Source: Sphaeroforma arctica JP610
Taxonomy: Eukaryota; Opisthokonta; Ichthyosporea; Ichthyophonida
Direction: 5' to 3'
Length of the DNA: 27,837 bases
Assembly: GCF_001186125.1 (NCBI RefSeq)
Contig: NW_014039890.1
Span: 18,674-46,510 of the forward strand
Part shown: positions 19,393-27,837 of the stretch, in pieces
How the letters are laid out: the number at the start of each line of letters is the position of its first letter
Position numbering within the stretch: position 1 is the first letter of the stretch
Position numbers and translations under genes: made by a program
The notes under the pieces: model-generated
Databases searched by the model: none
Seen by the model: only the letters and a program-made list of their open reading frames with translations
What the model was told of the DNA's origin: nothing

Positions 19393-20941
19393 TTTTTAAC
19401 AAGCTTATTAGTTGTAATTTATTGAAGAAAAGTGATAACCGACATAGTCTAAAGAAGACAGATTAATGACCCATATTTTTTTCGCTAGAATAAGAGCGTC
19501 AATATCAGGACAATGGAGAAACCCCCCAGGAAGTCACATGAGAGAGGGAAATACACCCATAGGACTGTCCACGACAGACCGACAGCTGGGAAGCGAGGAT
19601 ACCGGGTTCGGTAGTAGTGAACTGAGCCTACCATCATTGTTGTCAAACTCAGGAAGCGACTCCGATGTAGGCAACGAAGCAAAAGGCTACCCAAATGAAG
19701 AAATGTCACCACCACGCGGATCGCTCTGTGAAATGAATCAACCCCTAGACATGAGACGGCAGAGATCAGCCAGATGGTACATCTCTAATACAATAAGTAG
19801 TGACGAGAGACAGGAATACACGAATGTGTGGAGGAGACGACAAGCAGGACTTCCAACGAGGTTACGACGAATAGTGAGTGTACCAGACACACCGAGGTTT
19901 TGGGGACATGACCATGACGAGGAAATGAACGAAGAACACTGGACAGGGGAAGTTTGCTATGGACAAGGTAAGTCTCTATGGATAACAAGGAGACGTACAA
20001 CAATACACTGAAATACAGGTGGAGTCTATAGGCAGATGAGTGTTGATAGGAAGGTGTGAACATTAGTAATGAGCAAATATGAAATAGTGTACATGAGGTG
20101 TGTGATAAGGGATCAGTAGATATTAGCGGTACGTATATGGAAGTGAATCATTGTGTATTGGCCTCGTATAAGTGTAACATACGATAGCGACTAGTTATGA
20201 GCAGCATAAGTGTGGAAGTATAGGTGTGAGAAGAATACCACAAAATTCGATATGAGACACGTAATAGCATCACATTGTGGAGTATGCGCGACAGAACAGC
20301 TGTCAGCGAAGAAGTAAGAGGAGCAAGAGATGCAGGATGGGTGGAATAGAGAAAGAATAGGTAGACAACACGTACGGTCGGGACTAGATAGATAGAACGA
20401 GTATGTAGACAAAAGAAGCACGTGCGACAATAGGGGGAGCATGAGACGTGTGACCATAGGGGGAGCATGAGTCTAAAGCAAAGAGCAATGAAGGAGAGTT
20501 ACTCCATGCAATTAATCTGCACGAGGAGTAGTGAGTCCATGGACTCTGGGAGTAGGCAGATGTAATTGAGAAGTACATGTGTGTCAAGAGAGGTGCCATC
20601 CGTTGCATATATAAGCAACAGATAAATAGGTTAAAGATAAATTATTCTCGACTTAGACATACAAGCACCGTAACCTTACTGCAATGCCGAGCACCCGTAA
20701 GAGTCGTCGGCAGCATGGTCTGGAACTCGAGCAACATGTACGTAGTACGAGCCAACTACGAGGTTTTAAGCGTAGAGCTGGCCTATCTCAAGAGGGAGAC
20801 CAAGGGTTGTCTGAGGACCAGCGAGGGGAGGCAGACGAACCATTTCAGGCGACCAGAGCGTTATTTGGCTGAGTCTCAGCATCGCCGAGCGAAAGCAACG
20901 AGTCGTCACCTCCGAGCGCCCACACATGGCGTTGTAGTGAT
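19393..20941 (+). other. Long leader of element D
   Basis: About 1.5 kb between the 5' LTR and the chosen Gag start. It is purine-rich on the plus strand and mostly non-coding apart from the ORF at 19466-20011. A primer-binding site complementary to a known tRNA was not recognised directly after the LTR (the sequence there is 'tttttaacaagcttattag'). An in-frame-looking basic segment starting at ATG 20684 may belong to Gag's amino end. Confidence 0.5.
19466..20011 (+). CDS. Extra leader ORF of element D (181 codons)
   Basis: ATG at 19466 to a stop at 20009-20011, upstream of Gag. The product is rich in Ser, Arg, Glu and Gly, with 'LSLPSLLSNSGSDSDVGNE' and a Trp/Arg-rich centre; no signal peptide, membrane segment or known domain was seen. 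A CAAGGTAAGT sequence, an excellent 5' splice-site match, lies near its end (about 19963-19972). It could be a small accessory or Gag-leader protein, or chance. Such an ORF is not standard for Ty3-type elements. Confidence 0.4.
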   Translation: MTHIFFARIRASISGQWRNPPGSHMREGNTPIGLSTTDRQLGSEDTGFGSSELSLPSLLSNSGSDSDVGNEAKGYPNEEMSPPRGSLCEMNQPLDMRRQRSARWYISNTISSDERQEYTNVWRRRQAGLPTRLRRIVSVPDTPRFWGHDHDEEMNEEHWTGEVCYGQGKSLWITRRRTTIH

Positions 20942-22669
20942 ATGGGACAGAAGCGTCAGAATGACGGTGGCAGGGTTCTACACCAACAAGGACAGACTCG
21001 ACCTCGTCAGAAGCGACGCCCTTACCGTCAGAGCCGTCAACACGTGAGCAATGCACAATCCAAGAAACAGCAAGAATTGCTGGAGAAATATGAGCAGCGG
21101 CTGCAACACCTTCAGCGGCAGGCAGAGAGACCTCGAGGAGGTCCGACCACTTTTTCTCCAGATCAGGGCCAGGAGGAGAGTATTAGTACCAGTCAGCCGC
21201 CGGAGTCAGTTGGGGAGAATAAACGTTTAGAGTTCAGGATTCCAGGCAGTCCGGTTAGATACGGAGTCGGATACCAAGCCCCAGCCCAAGGGATGGAACC
21301 TCACGACTCAGATACACCACGGGCGGCGATCTCCCTACAAGATTCTGTACATGCGCAGCAAAGAGCAGCACAAGACCTTCATGGGCCGGAGGCGCTGGAA
21401 AACCGTCGTGATCGATTATCGGAGACGGTTCATTCTCAGCGACAGAATCGACGATTCGAGGCGGAGGCACTACGAGACTCGATACCCGAACACACGGTGT
21501 TATCGACCCCTGCGACACAGGTATCCCCACCAACGGCTGGTGACAGGGTGACCCCTCCGACACCGGAGAGTATTGCGGCGGATCGCCAAGCGCTTCATGC
21601 GCGGATGCTTCGACTATCGGAAGAATTGTGCAGTGCGGTTGATGCAGATGATCTTCTACGTGCCGAGGCGCTGAGAGGGGTGTTAGAAACCTTACGAGCC
21701 ACACATGACTCGCACCCCGTAACCAAGCACGAACCACGAGAACCGAGAAGCTGGCCTGAATGGCCGTCGAACCGATACCAACTACACAATGTATTCGAGA
21801 GAGATACTAAAGGAGCCCTGGTGGAGGCGCTGAAGAACGCACAGATCTCGGGCCTAGACACGGCGTGGAGTTTACGGTGGTTTTATAAGGTTCTGAGCCA
21901 CTTCAAGACCGAGCAGTCTACTTTAGATTACATCAAGTCCAACCACCAACGGTTGCTTAATTGGACTCCAGAGTTGCAGATAACACAGATCTGCTCTCGC
22001 GAAACTCAAGCGACAGTCGACCCCACATCCCGCAAGTTGGCGAAGGGACACTCTCAGGTGTCAAATGTACCTATTATGGAACAGATGACACAATTAATGG
22101 AGAATCACAGACGTGCCCACGAACGCAGCCAGACGGATGCGGAATTCAAGCAAAACCTTTTGAACCACTGCATTGTGCAGTTGTTGGAAGACTCTCTTGG
22201 GTCTCGTACATATAAGCGGACGCTACAACTGCACGCCAAGTGGCACTTGATGGAGACTCACGAATTGTTGCAGCTTCTCAGTCCTGATATTCAAGAAGCA
22301 CAGACAAGAACTACGGCGCGGATGTCGAAACGACGACCACATACCAACGATCATCAACAGGGGGGTGGGACGGTAGCTCGTACACCGCATATGACCACTC
22401 CACGAGGGACACAACAGTGGCAACAGCGCATGCCACCGTCGAATACAACAACAACATGTGGCGGGTGCCAGGCACAAGCACCACCAGGGTTGAGGCACAT
22501 TCCTCGCTGTCATAACTATAGGGCAGCGACCCAGGACAACCGTGGCCGCACGTCAGAGACACGTCAACGTGGCCCGGGACCGCATAGTGCAGTAACACCT
22601 TCCACAACGATAACACCATCGGTTCCACCGGTACGGAGCGTGGGAGGCGACAACACGACGCAACCATAG
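20942..22669 (+). CDS. gag: Element D Gag (575 codons)
   Basis: A long open frame starting at ATG 20942. Residues 1-70 are basic and Gln-rich with a coiled-coil-like 'LLEKYEQRLQHLQRQAE'. Residues about 70-270 are low complexity. Residues about 275-460 form the conserved core shared with element A ('GALVEALKNAQISGLDTAW', WFYKVLSHFK). Near the end is the Cys/His motif CX2CX9HX3C (22457-22510) within a Thr/Pro/Arg-rich tail. It is longer than many Ty3-type Gags because of the low-complexity parts. It lies directly upstream of the protease frame. It belongs to a fossil element. Confidence 0.8.
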   Translation: MGQKRQNDGGRVLHQQGQTRPRQKRRPYRQSRQHVSNAQSKKQQELLEKYEQRLQHLQRQAERPRGGPTTFSPDQGQEESISTSQPPESVGENKRLEFRIPGSPVRYGVGYQAPAQGMEPHDSDTPRAAISLQDSVHAQQRAAQDLHGPEALENRRDRLSETVHSQRQNRRFEAEALRDSIPEHTVLSTPATQVSPPTAGDRVTPPTPESIAADRQALHARMLRLSEELCSAVDADDLLRAEALRGVLETLRATHDSHPVTKHEPREPRSWPEWPSNRYQLHNVFERDTKGALVEALKNAQISGLDTAWSLRWFYKVLSHFKTEQSTLDYIKSNHQRLLNWTPELQITQICSRETQATVDPTSRKLAKGHSQVSNVPIMEQMTQLMENHRRAHERSQTDAEFKQNLLNHCIVQLLEDSLGSRTYKRTLQLHAKWHLMETHELLQLLSPDIQEAQTRTTARMSKRRPHTNDHQQGGGTVARTPHMTTPRGTQQWQQRMPPSNTTTTCGGCQAQAPPGLRHIPRCHNYRAATQDNRGRTSETRQRGPGPHSAVTPSTTITPSVPPVRSVGGDNTTQP

Positions 22670-22753
22670 GTCCATAGTCTCACAGACACGTCGGCGTGGG
22701 ATACCCCACCTACCGCCACGGATCTACATATTGGAGCGCTGCTTTCTGGTGAT

Positions 22754-23400
22754 ATGGGGGTGAGTGATCTGACAGGAGACGATAAGATATCCCCCAAATG
22801 GTCTCCCATATCAGATCAACCTTGTAATATCAGGGTGTCTGACGATGATATAGCTTTGACGTTTGCGTATACAGGATACTCGGTACAGGCGATAAAAGAC
22901 CCACAGTTAACAGCAGATCAACGGGTGTGTGATCAAGTTCAGTTGAATGGTCGCACATTCCGAGCCCTGGTAGATTCAGGCGCAAATAGAAGTTGTATTT
23001 TGCAGGCATCCGCAGAGGCGCTAGGCCTTCCGATATCTCCGGCTCCTCCTGATTCATACATTTATTTGGCGGATCAAGCGGCGCGTACTCGGCGACTGGG
23101 GATGACGAAGAGCATCCCAATTAGATATGGAGCGGTTATAACTAACGGTTCCTTGGAGCTCAGGAATCTACCGGTAGGCATCGATGTGATCATCGGGGTA
23201 GATATTATGCCTGGCTTAGGTTTATACTTAGGAGGACTACAATCTCTGTTAGCACCTATAGATCCGACAGAGTTGGATAACTTACTGAAGCCGATCACTA
23301 GACGGCAAGCCCCAGATTTAACCGAGCCTGACGGCATCCGGGAGGATCCAAAATCAATATTAGAGGCGAATGCAGCGATTACAGATAGCGCACGATGCTG
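22754..23400 (+). CDS. pol: Element D retropepsin region
   Basis: The active site DSGA is at 22973-22984 in LVDSGANRSCI. The second hydrophobic motif is VIIGVDIMPGLGLY at about residues 140-153. It aligns along its length to element A 3203-2631, including the downstream 'RQAPDLTEPDGIRE' linker. It would cleave Gag and Pol during particle maturation. It sits between Gag and RT, as expected. Confidence 0.85.
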
Positions 23401-23401
23401 A

Positions 23402-24715
23402 TTGGAAGGAAGTGAGGTGACCATACCGGTCACTAGAGACCAAGCAATGAACATGCGTCGTTCAACTAGGAACTTTGTGTCAGACCTATGGATACCATGC
23501 GTGGAAGAACAGGTGCAGAAGTGGCTACGAGATTTAGTCATTATCAAGCAAACTACTCCAACTACAGTGAATTTACCACTATTAGCGGTACCGACCTTTG
23601 ATAGCGAGGGGAATGTCAAGAAGGTACGAGTTTGCCTCGATATGCGAGCAGTCAATGCTCTGATCCCAGGCGACCAATTCCTGATCCCCAAGATGAACGA
23701 GATCATATCGCGGTTACAGAGCAAGAAGTATTATACAACATTGGATATCTCAGCAGCGTATCATCGTTTGCCGATTCACCCAGATTCTCAGTACTTGTTT
23801 AGCTTCACCCATGGGCGCCACCAATATTCATTTACATTGGCGCCATTCGGTCTGCACGTTATCACCCAGAAATTCCAACGGACGTTGAGCACAATCTTGG
23901 ATGGCCTCCCCGTGAACCATTACATCGACGATATAGTGATAGCGGGTGACGACTATGAAGAGCATAAGGCAACGGTTACAGAGGTGATTCGCCGTCTTAC
24001 ATATCATAGCTTCAAGTTGAATCCTGATAAATGTCACTTTGCGATCAGGGAGGTAATGATTCTCGGAAAGAAGGTGTCAGCAGCAGGTATTGATATTGAT
24101 TTCGAGAAGCAGGCGGAGCAGCTGGATTGGCCGACCCCGCAGCGTTACAAGGATATAGCATCGGCGCTAGGTCTTGCGAACTTCCTCCACGAACATCTTC
24201 CAATTTTTGCGCACATAGTAGCACCACTTCGAGAGTTCTGTAAGCTGAAACTTAACGAGTTGATTGGGACAAGGTGGGAGCCTCGCCACGCAGAGGCGTG
24301 GGCGGCTATGAAGACGACGATTGTTAACGCGGTGGCTCTACACTTCCCAGTGGAGGATATTCCCCTGAACTTGGAGACAGATGCCAGTACTATGGCATCG
24401 GAGGGGCTTTGTTCCAGTAGGTGGAGGGAAAGAAGCGCTACCTTATGTTCTTCAGTAAGACTCTTAATCAGGCACAACATAATTACGCCACGCCAACGAA
24501 GGAATTCTTGGCGCTTGTATATGGGCTTACACACTTCCGAGATTTCATCGACGGGCAGCGATTCGCAGCATTCACGGACGATAAGGCGCTAGTGTATATG
24601 AATACACAGTTGAAGTTGATCCGATGCTACAACGCTGGCACTACATTATAGCCCCGTTTAACTTCACTATATCAACATTCCGGGAGAAAAGAATGTTCTC
24701 CCTGATATGTTGAGT
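23402..24715 (+). pseudogene. pol: Element D reverse transcriptase and RNase H
   Basis: Motifs in order: the pre-RT linker NFVSDLWIP, TTVNLPLLAVP, RVCLDMRAVNALI, LDISAAYHRLPI (first catalytic Asp), FSFTHGRHQYSFT, LAPFGLH with FQRTL, YIDD (23921-23932), 'LNPDKCHFAIREVMILGKK', and ALGLANF. RNase H shows LETDAS, then FFSKTLNQAQHNYATPTKE, FTDDKALVYMNT, and GEKNVLPDMLSR. The frame at 23402 opens at a TTG codon and has no obvious own start, consistent with expression as part of a Gag-Pol product. It is part of an element with a few breaks. Confidence 0.9.
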
Positions 24716-25000
24716 AGGGTCCACGAGGGGACAGTGGAAGGCGATATACCAGAAGTAATGTATGCAGATTGTCTACAACGCCTAGATCGCCTCCAGGATA
24801 CGATCTTACCAATGTTGCACAGGCTGACGATGCGATACACGGACACTTTGATGAGGAACTTCGATCTGGTGCACTTTGAGGAAGGCGATGTGGTGATGGT
24901 CAAATCGGAAGGGCGCACATCGAAGGCCATGCGCCCTTTGTTTGGTCCATATGTAATTAAGGCCGGAACGGACAGGGGTACGACCTTGCTCATCGGGATG
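24716..25000 (+). pseudogene. pol: Element D integrase carboxy-terminal (GPY/F) region
   Basis: The sequence has HFEEGDVVMVK followed by the motif LFGPYVIKA, with GPY at 24944-24952. This is the GPY/F module of Ty3/Gypsy integrases, which binds DNA and helps multimerise. It leads into the chromodomain. The catalytic core and zinc-binding domain were not recognised upstream in this copy. Confidence 0.75.
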
Positions 25001-25112
25001 GTTCGATTCCATCGGAATTCAAGGGTCGACCGGTTCGGGCTGGATTTATACGGATGGTCCACAGGAGCACGGATCCACACCCCTGGACGAGAGTCTATGG
25101 CGTGAGGACGGG

Positions 25113-25301
25113 TTTGCGTTCCGACACATCATTAAACATCGCATGAATGATAAAACTGGTCAGACGGAGTACCTAGTGCGCTGGCGTGAAGGAAATCCTA
25201 CCCGAGAAACGGCCGAGGCGTTTGACGATGCTAATGACATCGTGGCATACCATAAGGATACACAAACACGCTCTCGCAAGCGCCGACGGGAAGCAGTGTA
25301 A
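25113..25301 (+). pseudogene. pol: Element D chromodomain
   Basis: The translated segment starts FRHIIKHR, continues with TEYLVRWREG and then AEAFDDANDIVAYHKD, ending in a very basic tail (RSRKRRRE) before a stop at 25299-25301. This matches the chromodomain pattern (..I..hR...g..eYlVrWkg....et.e...n......y). Known: chromoviruses carry this module at the end of integrase and use it to target marked chromatin. The aromatic cage residues are only partly recognisable (F, W). Confidence 0.75.
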
Positions 25302-25470
25302 CAAGTATGGTTGTGCAGCATTCTTATTGTTCTTTTCTTTAATTTGCGTTATTTCAAGTTATCTTAATGCCAGCGGATCCCTCTTGTTCGTAGAGGTTAA
25401 ACCAGCGTCCTATGTATAGCGAGTATATCTTCACTCTTCTGAAGCTGGCACACGTACCGTGCTTCAGCTT

Positions 25471-25480
25471 GGGGGGGGGG
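25471..25480 (+). other. Polypurine tract (G10) of element D
   Basis: Ten G lie one base before the 3' LTR start at 25482. They match the position of the G15 run in element E. This is the expected primer site for plus-strand DNA synthesis. Confidence 0.65.
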
Positions 25481-25481
25481 T

Positions 25482-25692
25482 TGTGGTCAGATATACTCTA
25501 TTTAGTTTATTTCACGTTTTTAGGTTTATTTGAAAAAGTGTCATAAACCCTGGTTTCGGGTTTATGACCAATTTTATACACATGTCAAATATTAGAACCT
25601 ATGGTTCATTTTATAATTCAATAAAGATACAACGTCTCTCCTTGTAGGAAAGGAGTACGTTGAGATATTGTTAACTCGCGTATTTGACTACA
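25482..25692 (+). repeat. 3' LTR of element D (211 bp)
   Basis: Direct repeat of 19182-19392 with 8 differences by eye. AATAAA at 25620-25625 is the likely end-formation signal for the element transcript. It is followed by CGCC (25693-25696), the right copy of the target-site duplication. Confidence 0.95.
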
Positions 25693-26097
25693 CGCCGTTA
25701 GCCCTCATATCCTCTCACACACTCAGATATCCATACCATCTTATTTGTTGTCCCACAGTTTTCTCATGCCTAACACCTGAGCTGTGTTAATATATGGGTC
25801 TCCTGACACAACACCATACACTGCACAGCAGCTCACATACAGTCATATCCATTTATATACTCCGGCTGAAACCCCCAGAATTGAAAATCCTAAAAGTAAA
25901 CTGACGATACGCAAGTTTATATTGCATCAGTTTAATTAATCGGCTTAAGCTGTAATTCTTCAGCCTAAGCTATAATTATCATAGGAAAATGTGTGCGTAT
26001 CAGGTCTAAAAAGAAGTGACACAAAGTTACAAACAGGGACCACACCCTTATGGTCACTGCAATAGTTGTTTCGCACAATGAACCTTTGGATTGTTGT

Positions 26098-26370
26098 ATG
26101 GTTGCGGTCTACCGACTCATAGGGGGTTTGTACGGTTGCGGTCTACCGACTCATAGGGGGTTCGGATGGTTGCGGTCTACCGACTCGTAGGGGGTTCGTA
26201 TGGTTGCGGTTTACCGACTTATAGGGGGTTCGTATGGTTGCGGTTTACCGACTCATAGGGGTTTCGTATGGTTGCGGTCTACCGACTTTATCATGACGTT
26301 CGCATGGTTGCGGTCTACCGACTAATTCAGGGGGTTCATATAGTTGCAGTTTACCGGCTTAATTGGACAC
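26098..26370. repeat. Eight-unit 34-36-bp minisatellite
   Basis: Units start at 26098, 26132, 26166, 26200, 26234, 26268, 26304 and 26340 (last one partial). The core 'atggttgcggtctaccgact' is nearly invariant, and the second part 'catagggggttcgt' varies and lengthens to 36 bp in the last full units. Decay toward the right edge suggests amplification from the left. There are no unique spacers, so it is not a CRISPR array. Confidence 0.95.
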
Positions 26371-26556
26371 ATGTATTTAAATTTAGCACGTGAGTTTATC
26401 TTTTGATGCTGCACACCATCCGTGATGTCCGGAATAAGTAAATAAAAGTGATTATCGCTTTCAAATGAAGGGTGGAAGTTGATGACACACTTCGATCTGG
26501 TCAGAATACACAGGCAGATTCTAGACCAACTAGTGAAATCCCAATTTGTGAATTCT

Positions 26557-26648
26557 AAAGCATATTATTCATACGTAGCAAATCGTACGCAAATATCATT
26601 CAAAAGCATATTATTCATACGTAGCAAATCGTACGCAAATATCATTCA
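26557..26648. repeat. Perfect 46-bp tandem duplication
   Basis: Copies 26557-26602 and 26603-26648 both run from 'aaagcatattattcatacg' to 'atatcattca' with no mismatch seen. It is probably recent. It includes the palindromic hexamer TACGTA. Confidence 0.93.
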
Positions 26649-27779
26649 ATTTTTACCTTGTAGAAGCGTGTTCGTGCACGATCCAATGTCACATACAGTC
26701 TACGTTCAGATCATTCTGGCATGTGATTCATAAAGTAATAGGAATAGCAACTCAAATTGACCCTTAAGGGTTGATAGTACAGATATCTTGCGATTATCTC
26801 CCCAATTTTCCCAGTGCTCATCAACCCTTTCCTCCCCTCTCCGAAATAACGATTTCCCGAAAAGTACGACAGCTATCACTTATTTTCGGATTCTTCGATA
26901 ATCTATAGGTATACATCTCATAGCGCATAGGTTTATAAGGAATATGATGCATTGTAGAAAGTCAGTAACTTTTGAATATGACCGAACTTCCACACATGGA
27001 TGCGTGAATCGGTTGACCCCTTATATACAATTAGCGGTTAAACTTAGTTTCATTACAACATACATAGATTTGTTTGGAAGAAGTCATATTTTTCCTAATA
27101 AATAATATTGTTGTCGCATTCCACAACCTTGATATATAATATATCCATTGAAGACAAACTCGACAATAATTTACTTTTCAAATCCATGTACTGCATCAAA
27201 CACTCTTCCATACTCAGACACTGAAATATGTAAAAAATTGAACGAGTCGACCAAGATGATAATCTAGACCTGATAGCTGATCAGTCTAAATATATAATGT
27301 TTTATTTCGTAAACGTCGCCATGGGCATGTGTTGCAAATCCAACTGGACCATATTCACAATCCGTGCGACATTTTTATAAAAGTGATCACATATTTGAGC
27401 ATATATGAATCATTACATTTTCATAGTCAGAGTCAACGACCAATCTCGACGCGCACGGTAGTTAGCTTCTCATCCGTGCAGATGTGAGAGTTAAGACTCA
27501 TCAACTATTTACGTCAAAAGCGATTAGCTGAACATGAGACAACTATACCCGCCTTACCCCTCGAGTTCAGTAACAACTGTACAGATATGTGAGAACGTCT
27601 CTCAACGCAAATTACAGCACATGACCCTGAGTATTGTTCAGAATAGTTCTCTCTGATGGGAATTTCAACAGAATAGCTATGAGGACTACGAAATACACCA
27701 AGATATTCAGTACAGTAATATATAAAAACAAAGAGACGCTGAATAAACTGAAACGCAGACGCACAGTTGAATATATAAA

Positions 27780-27837
27780 TATTTTTAGATATGTATATAC
27801 ATGTATATATGTACTGTCTACACACATACACACACAC
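27780..27837. repeat. TA/CA microsatellite-like end of window
   Basis: Alternating 'atgtatatacatgtatatatgta' type sequence passes into CACACA repeats up to the window edge. It is simple-sequence DNA and gives the AT-rich open frames here no meaning. Confidence 0.7.

Larger units (their letters stand above)
19182..25692 (+). mobile_element. Element D: near full-length Ty3/Gypsy-type chromodomain element (6511 bp)
   Basis: Bounded by two 211-bp LTRs (TG...CA) in direct orientation and flanked by the 4-bp duplication CGCC (19178-19181 and 25693-25696). Parts in order: 5' LTR, long leader with an extra ORF, Gag with zinc knuckle, retropepsin, RT, RNase H, integrase carboxy-terminal GPY/F region, chromodomain, polypurine tract, 3' LTR. 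The integrase catalytic core was not recognised. It is broken, with a few breaks. The LTRs differ at 8 of 211 positions by eye (about 3.8%), so insertion is fairly recent compared with A, B and C; conversion to years needs a host rate I do not have. Confidence 0.93.
25697..27837. other. AT-rich flank without a recognised gene
   Basis: No coding region with family similarity was found. It contains the 34-bp minisatellite (26098-26370), the 46-bp tandem duplication (26557-26648), a small imperfect duplication 'gcttaagctgtaatt/gcctaagctataatt' (about 25944-25975), and a TA/CA-rich microsatellite end (27780-27837). Confidence 0.6.

Noticed and set aside
19393-19411. tRNA primer-binding site of element D
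   Set aside because: The bases after the 5' LTR do not match the 3' end of any tRNA that I can recall with confidence.
26098-26370. CRISPR-like array
   Set aside because: The units are contiguous without unique spacers, and the surroundings are eukaryotic retroelements; it is a minisatellite.
27514-27837. Minus-strand open frame at the right edge
   Set aside because: It covers TA/CA simple sequence and has no domain; probably chance.

Overview
The window is eukaryotic, repeat-dominated DNA. It is filled with Ty3/Gypsy-type LTR retrotransposon copies, one decayed PIF/Harbinger-like DNA transposon with a probable spliceosomal intron, and several minisatellites. No host housekeeping gene, rRNA or tRNA was recognised. 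Nothing fixes the species. The elements look more like those of a protist, alga or fungus-like eukaryote than of a vertebrate or plant, but that is only an impression.

Layout. 1-664: the 3' end of a plus-strand Ty3-like element (E), with its untranslated repeats, a pure-G polypurine tract and a 234-bp LTR. 665-about 5640: a broken minus-strand Ty3-like element (A) of the same family, with Gag, retropepsin, reverse transcriptase, RNase H and then an unexpected Dam-like (adenine methyltransferase-like) module. 5640-8051: no recognised gene, only short repeats. 8052-8248: a 197-bp hairpin-rich unit with inverted ends. 8249-about 11295: a second, different minus-strand Ty3-like element (B). 11296-14270: GT-rich sequence without genes, holding a tandem array of GACGTCA (CRE-like) units. 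14564-about 15993, minus strand: the decayed Harbinger-like transposase. 16090-about 18530 (perhaps 18850): a plus-strand Ty3-like fragment (C) with RNase H and integrase. 19182-25692: a nearly full-length plus-strand Ty3-like element (D) with two 211-bp LTRs, a 4-bp target duplication, a long leader with an extra ORF, Gag, protease, RT/RNase H, an integrase C-terminal GPY/F region and a chromodomain. 25697-27837: no gene, but a 34-bp minisatellite and a perfect 46-bp tandem duplication.

How it fits together. A, D and E look like one family: A and D share Gag and Pol sequence, and D and E share LTR and 3' untranslated sequence. They carry a variant reverse-transcriptase motif (APFGLH), a variant zinc knuckle (CX2CX9HX3C) and an LTR stem-loop placed just after AATAAA. 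B shares the RT motif but has a different Gag. E abuts A directly, so one probably inserted into the other. The points most worth following are the Dam-like module behind a Ty3-type RNase H, the lineage-specific motifs, the folded LTR element and the CRE-like array. All retroelement copies are treated here as fossils; A, B and C are clearly broken, and D is the youngest-looking.
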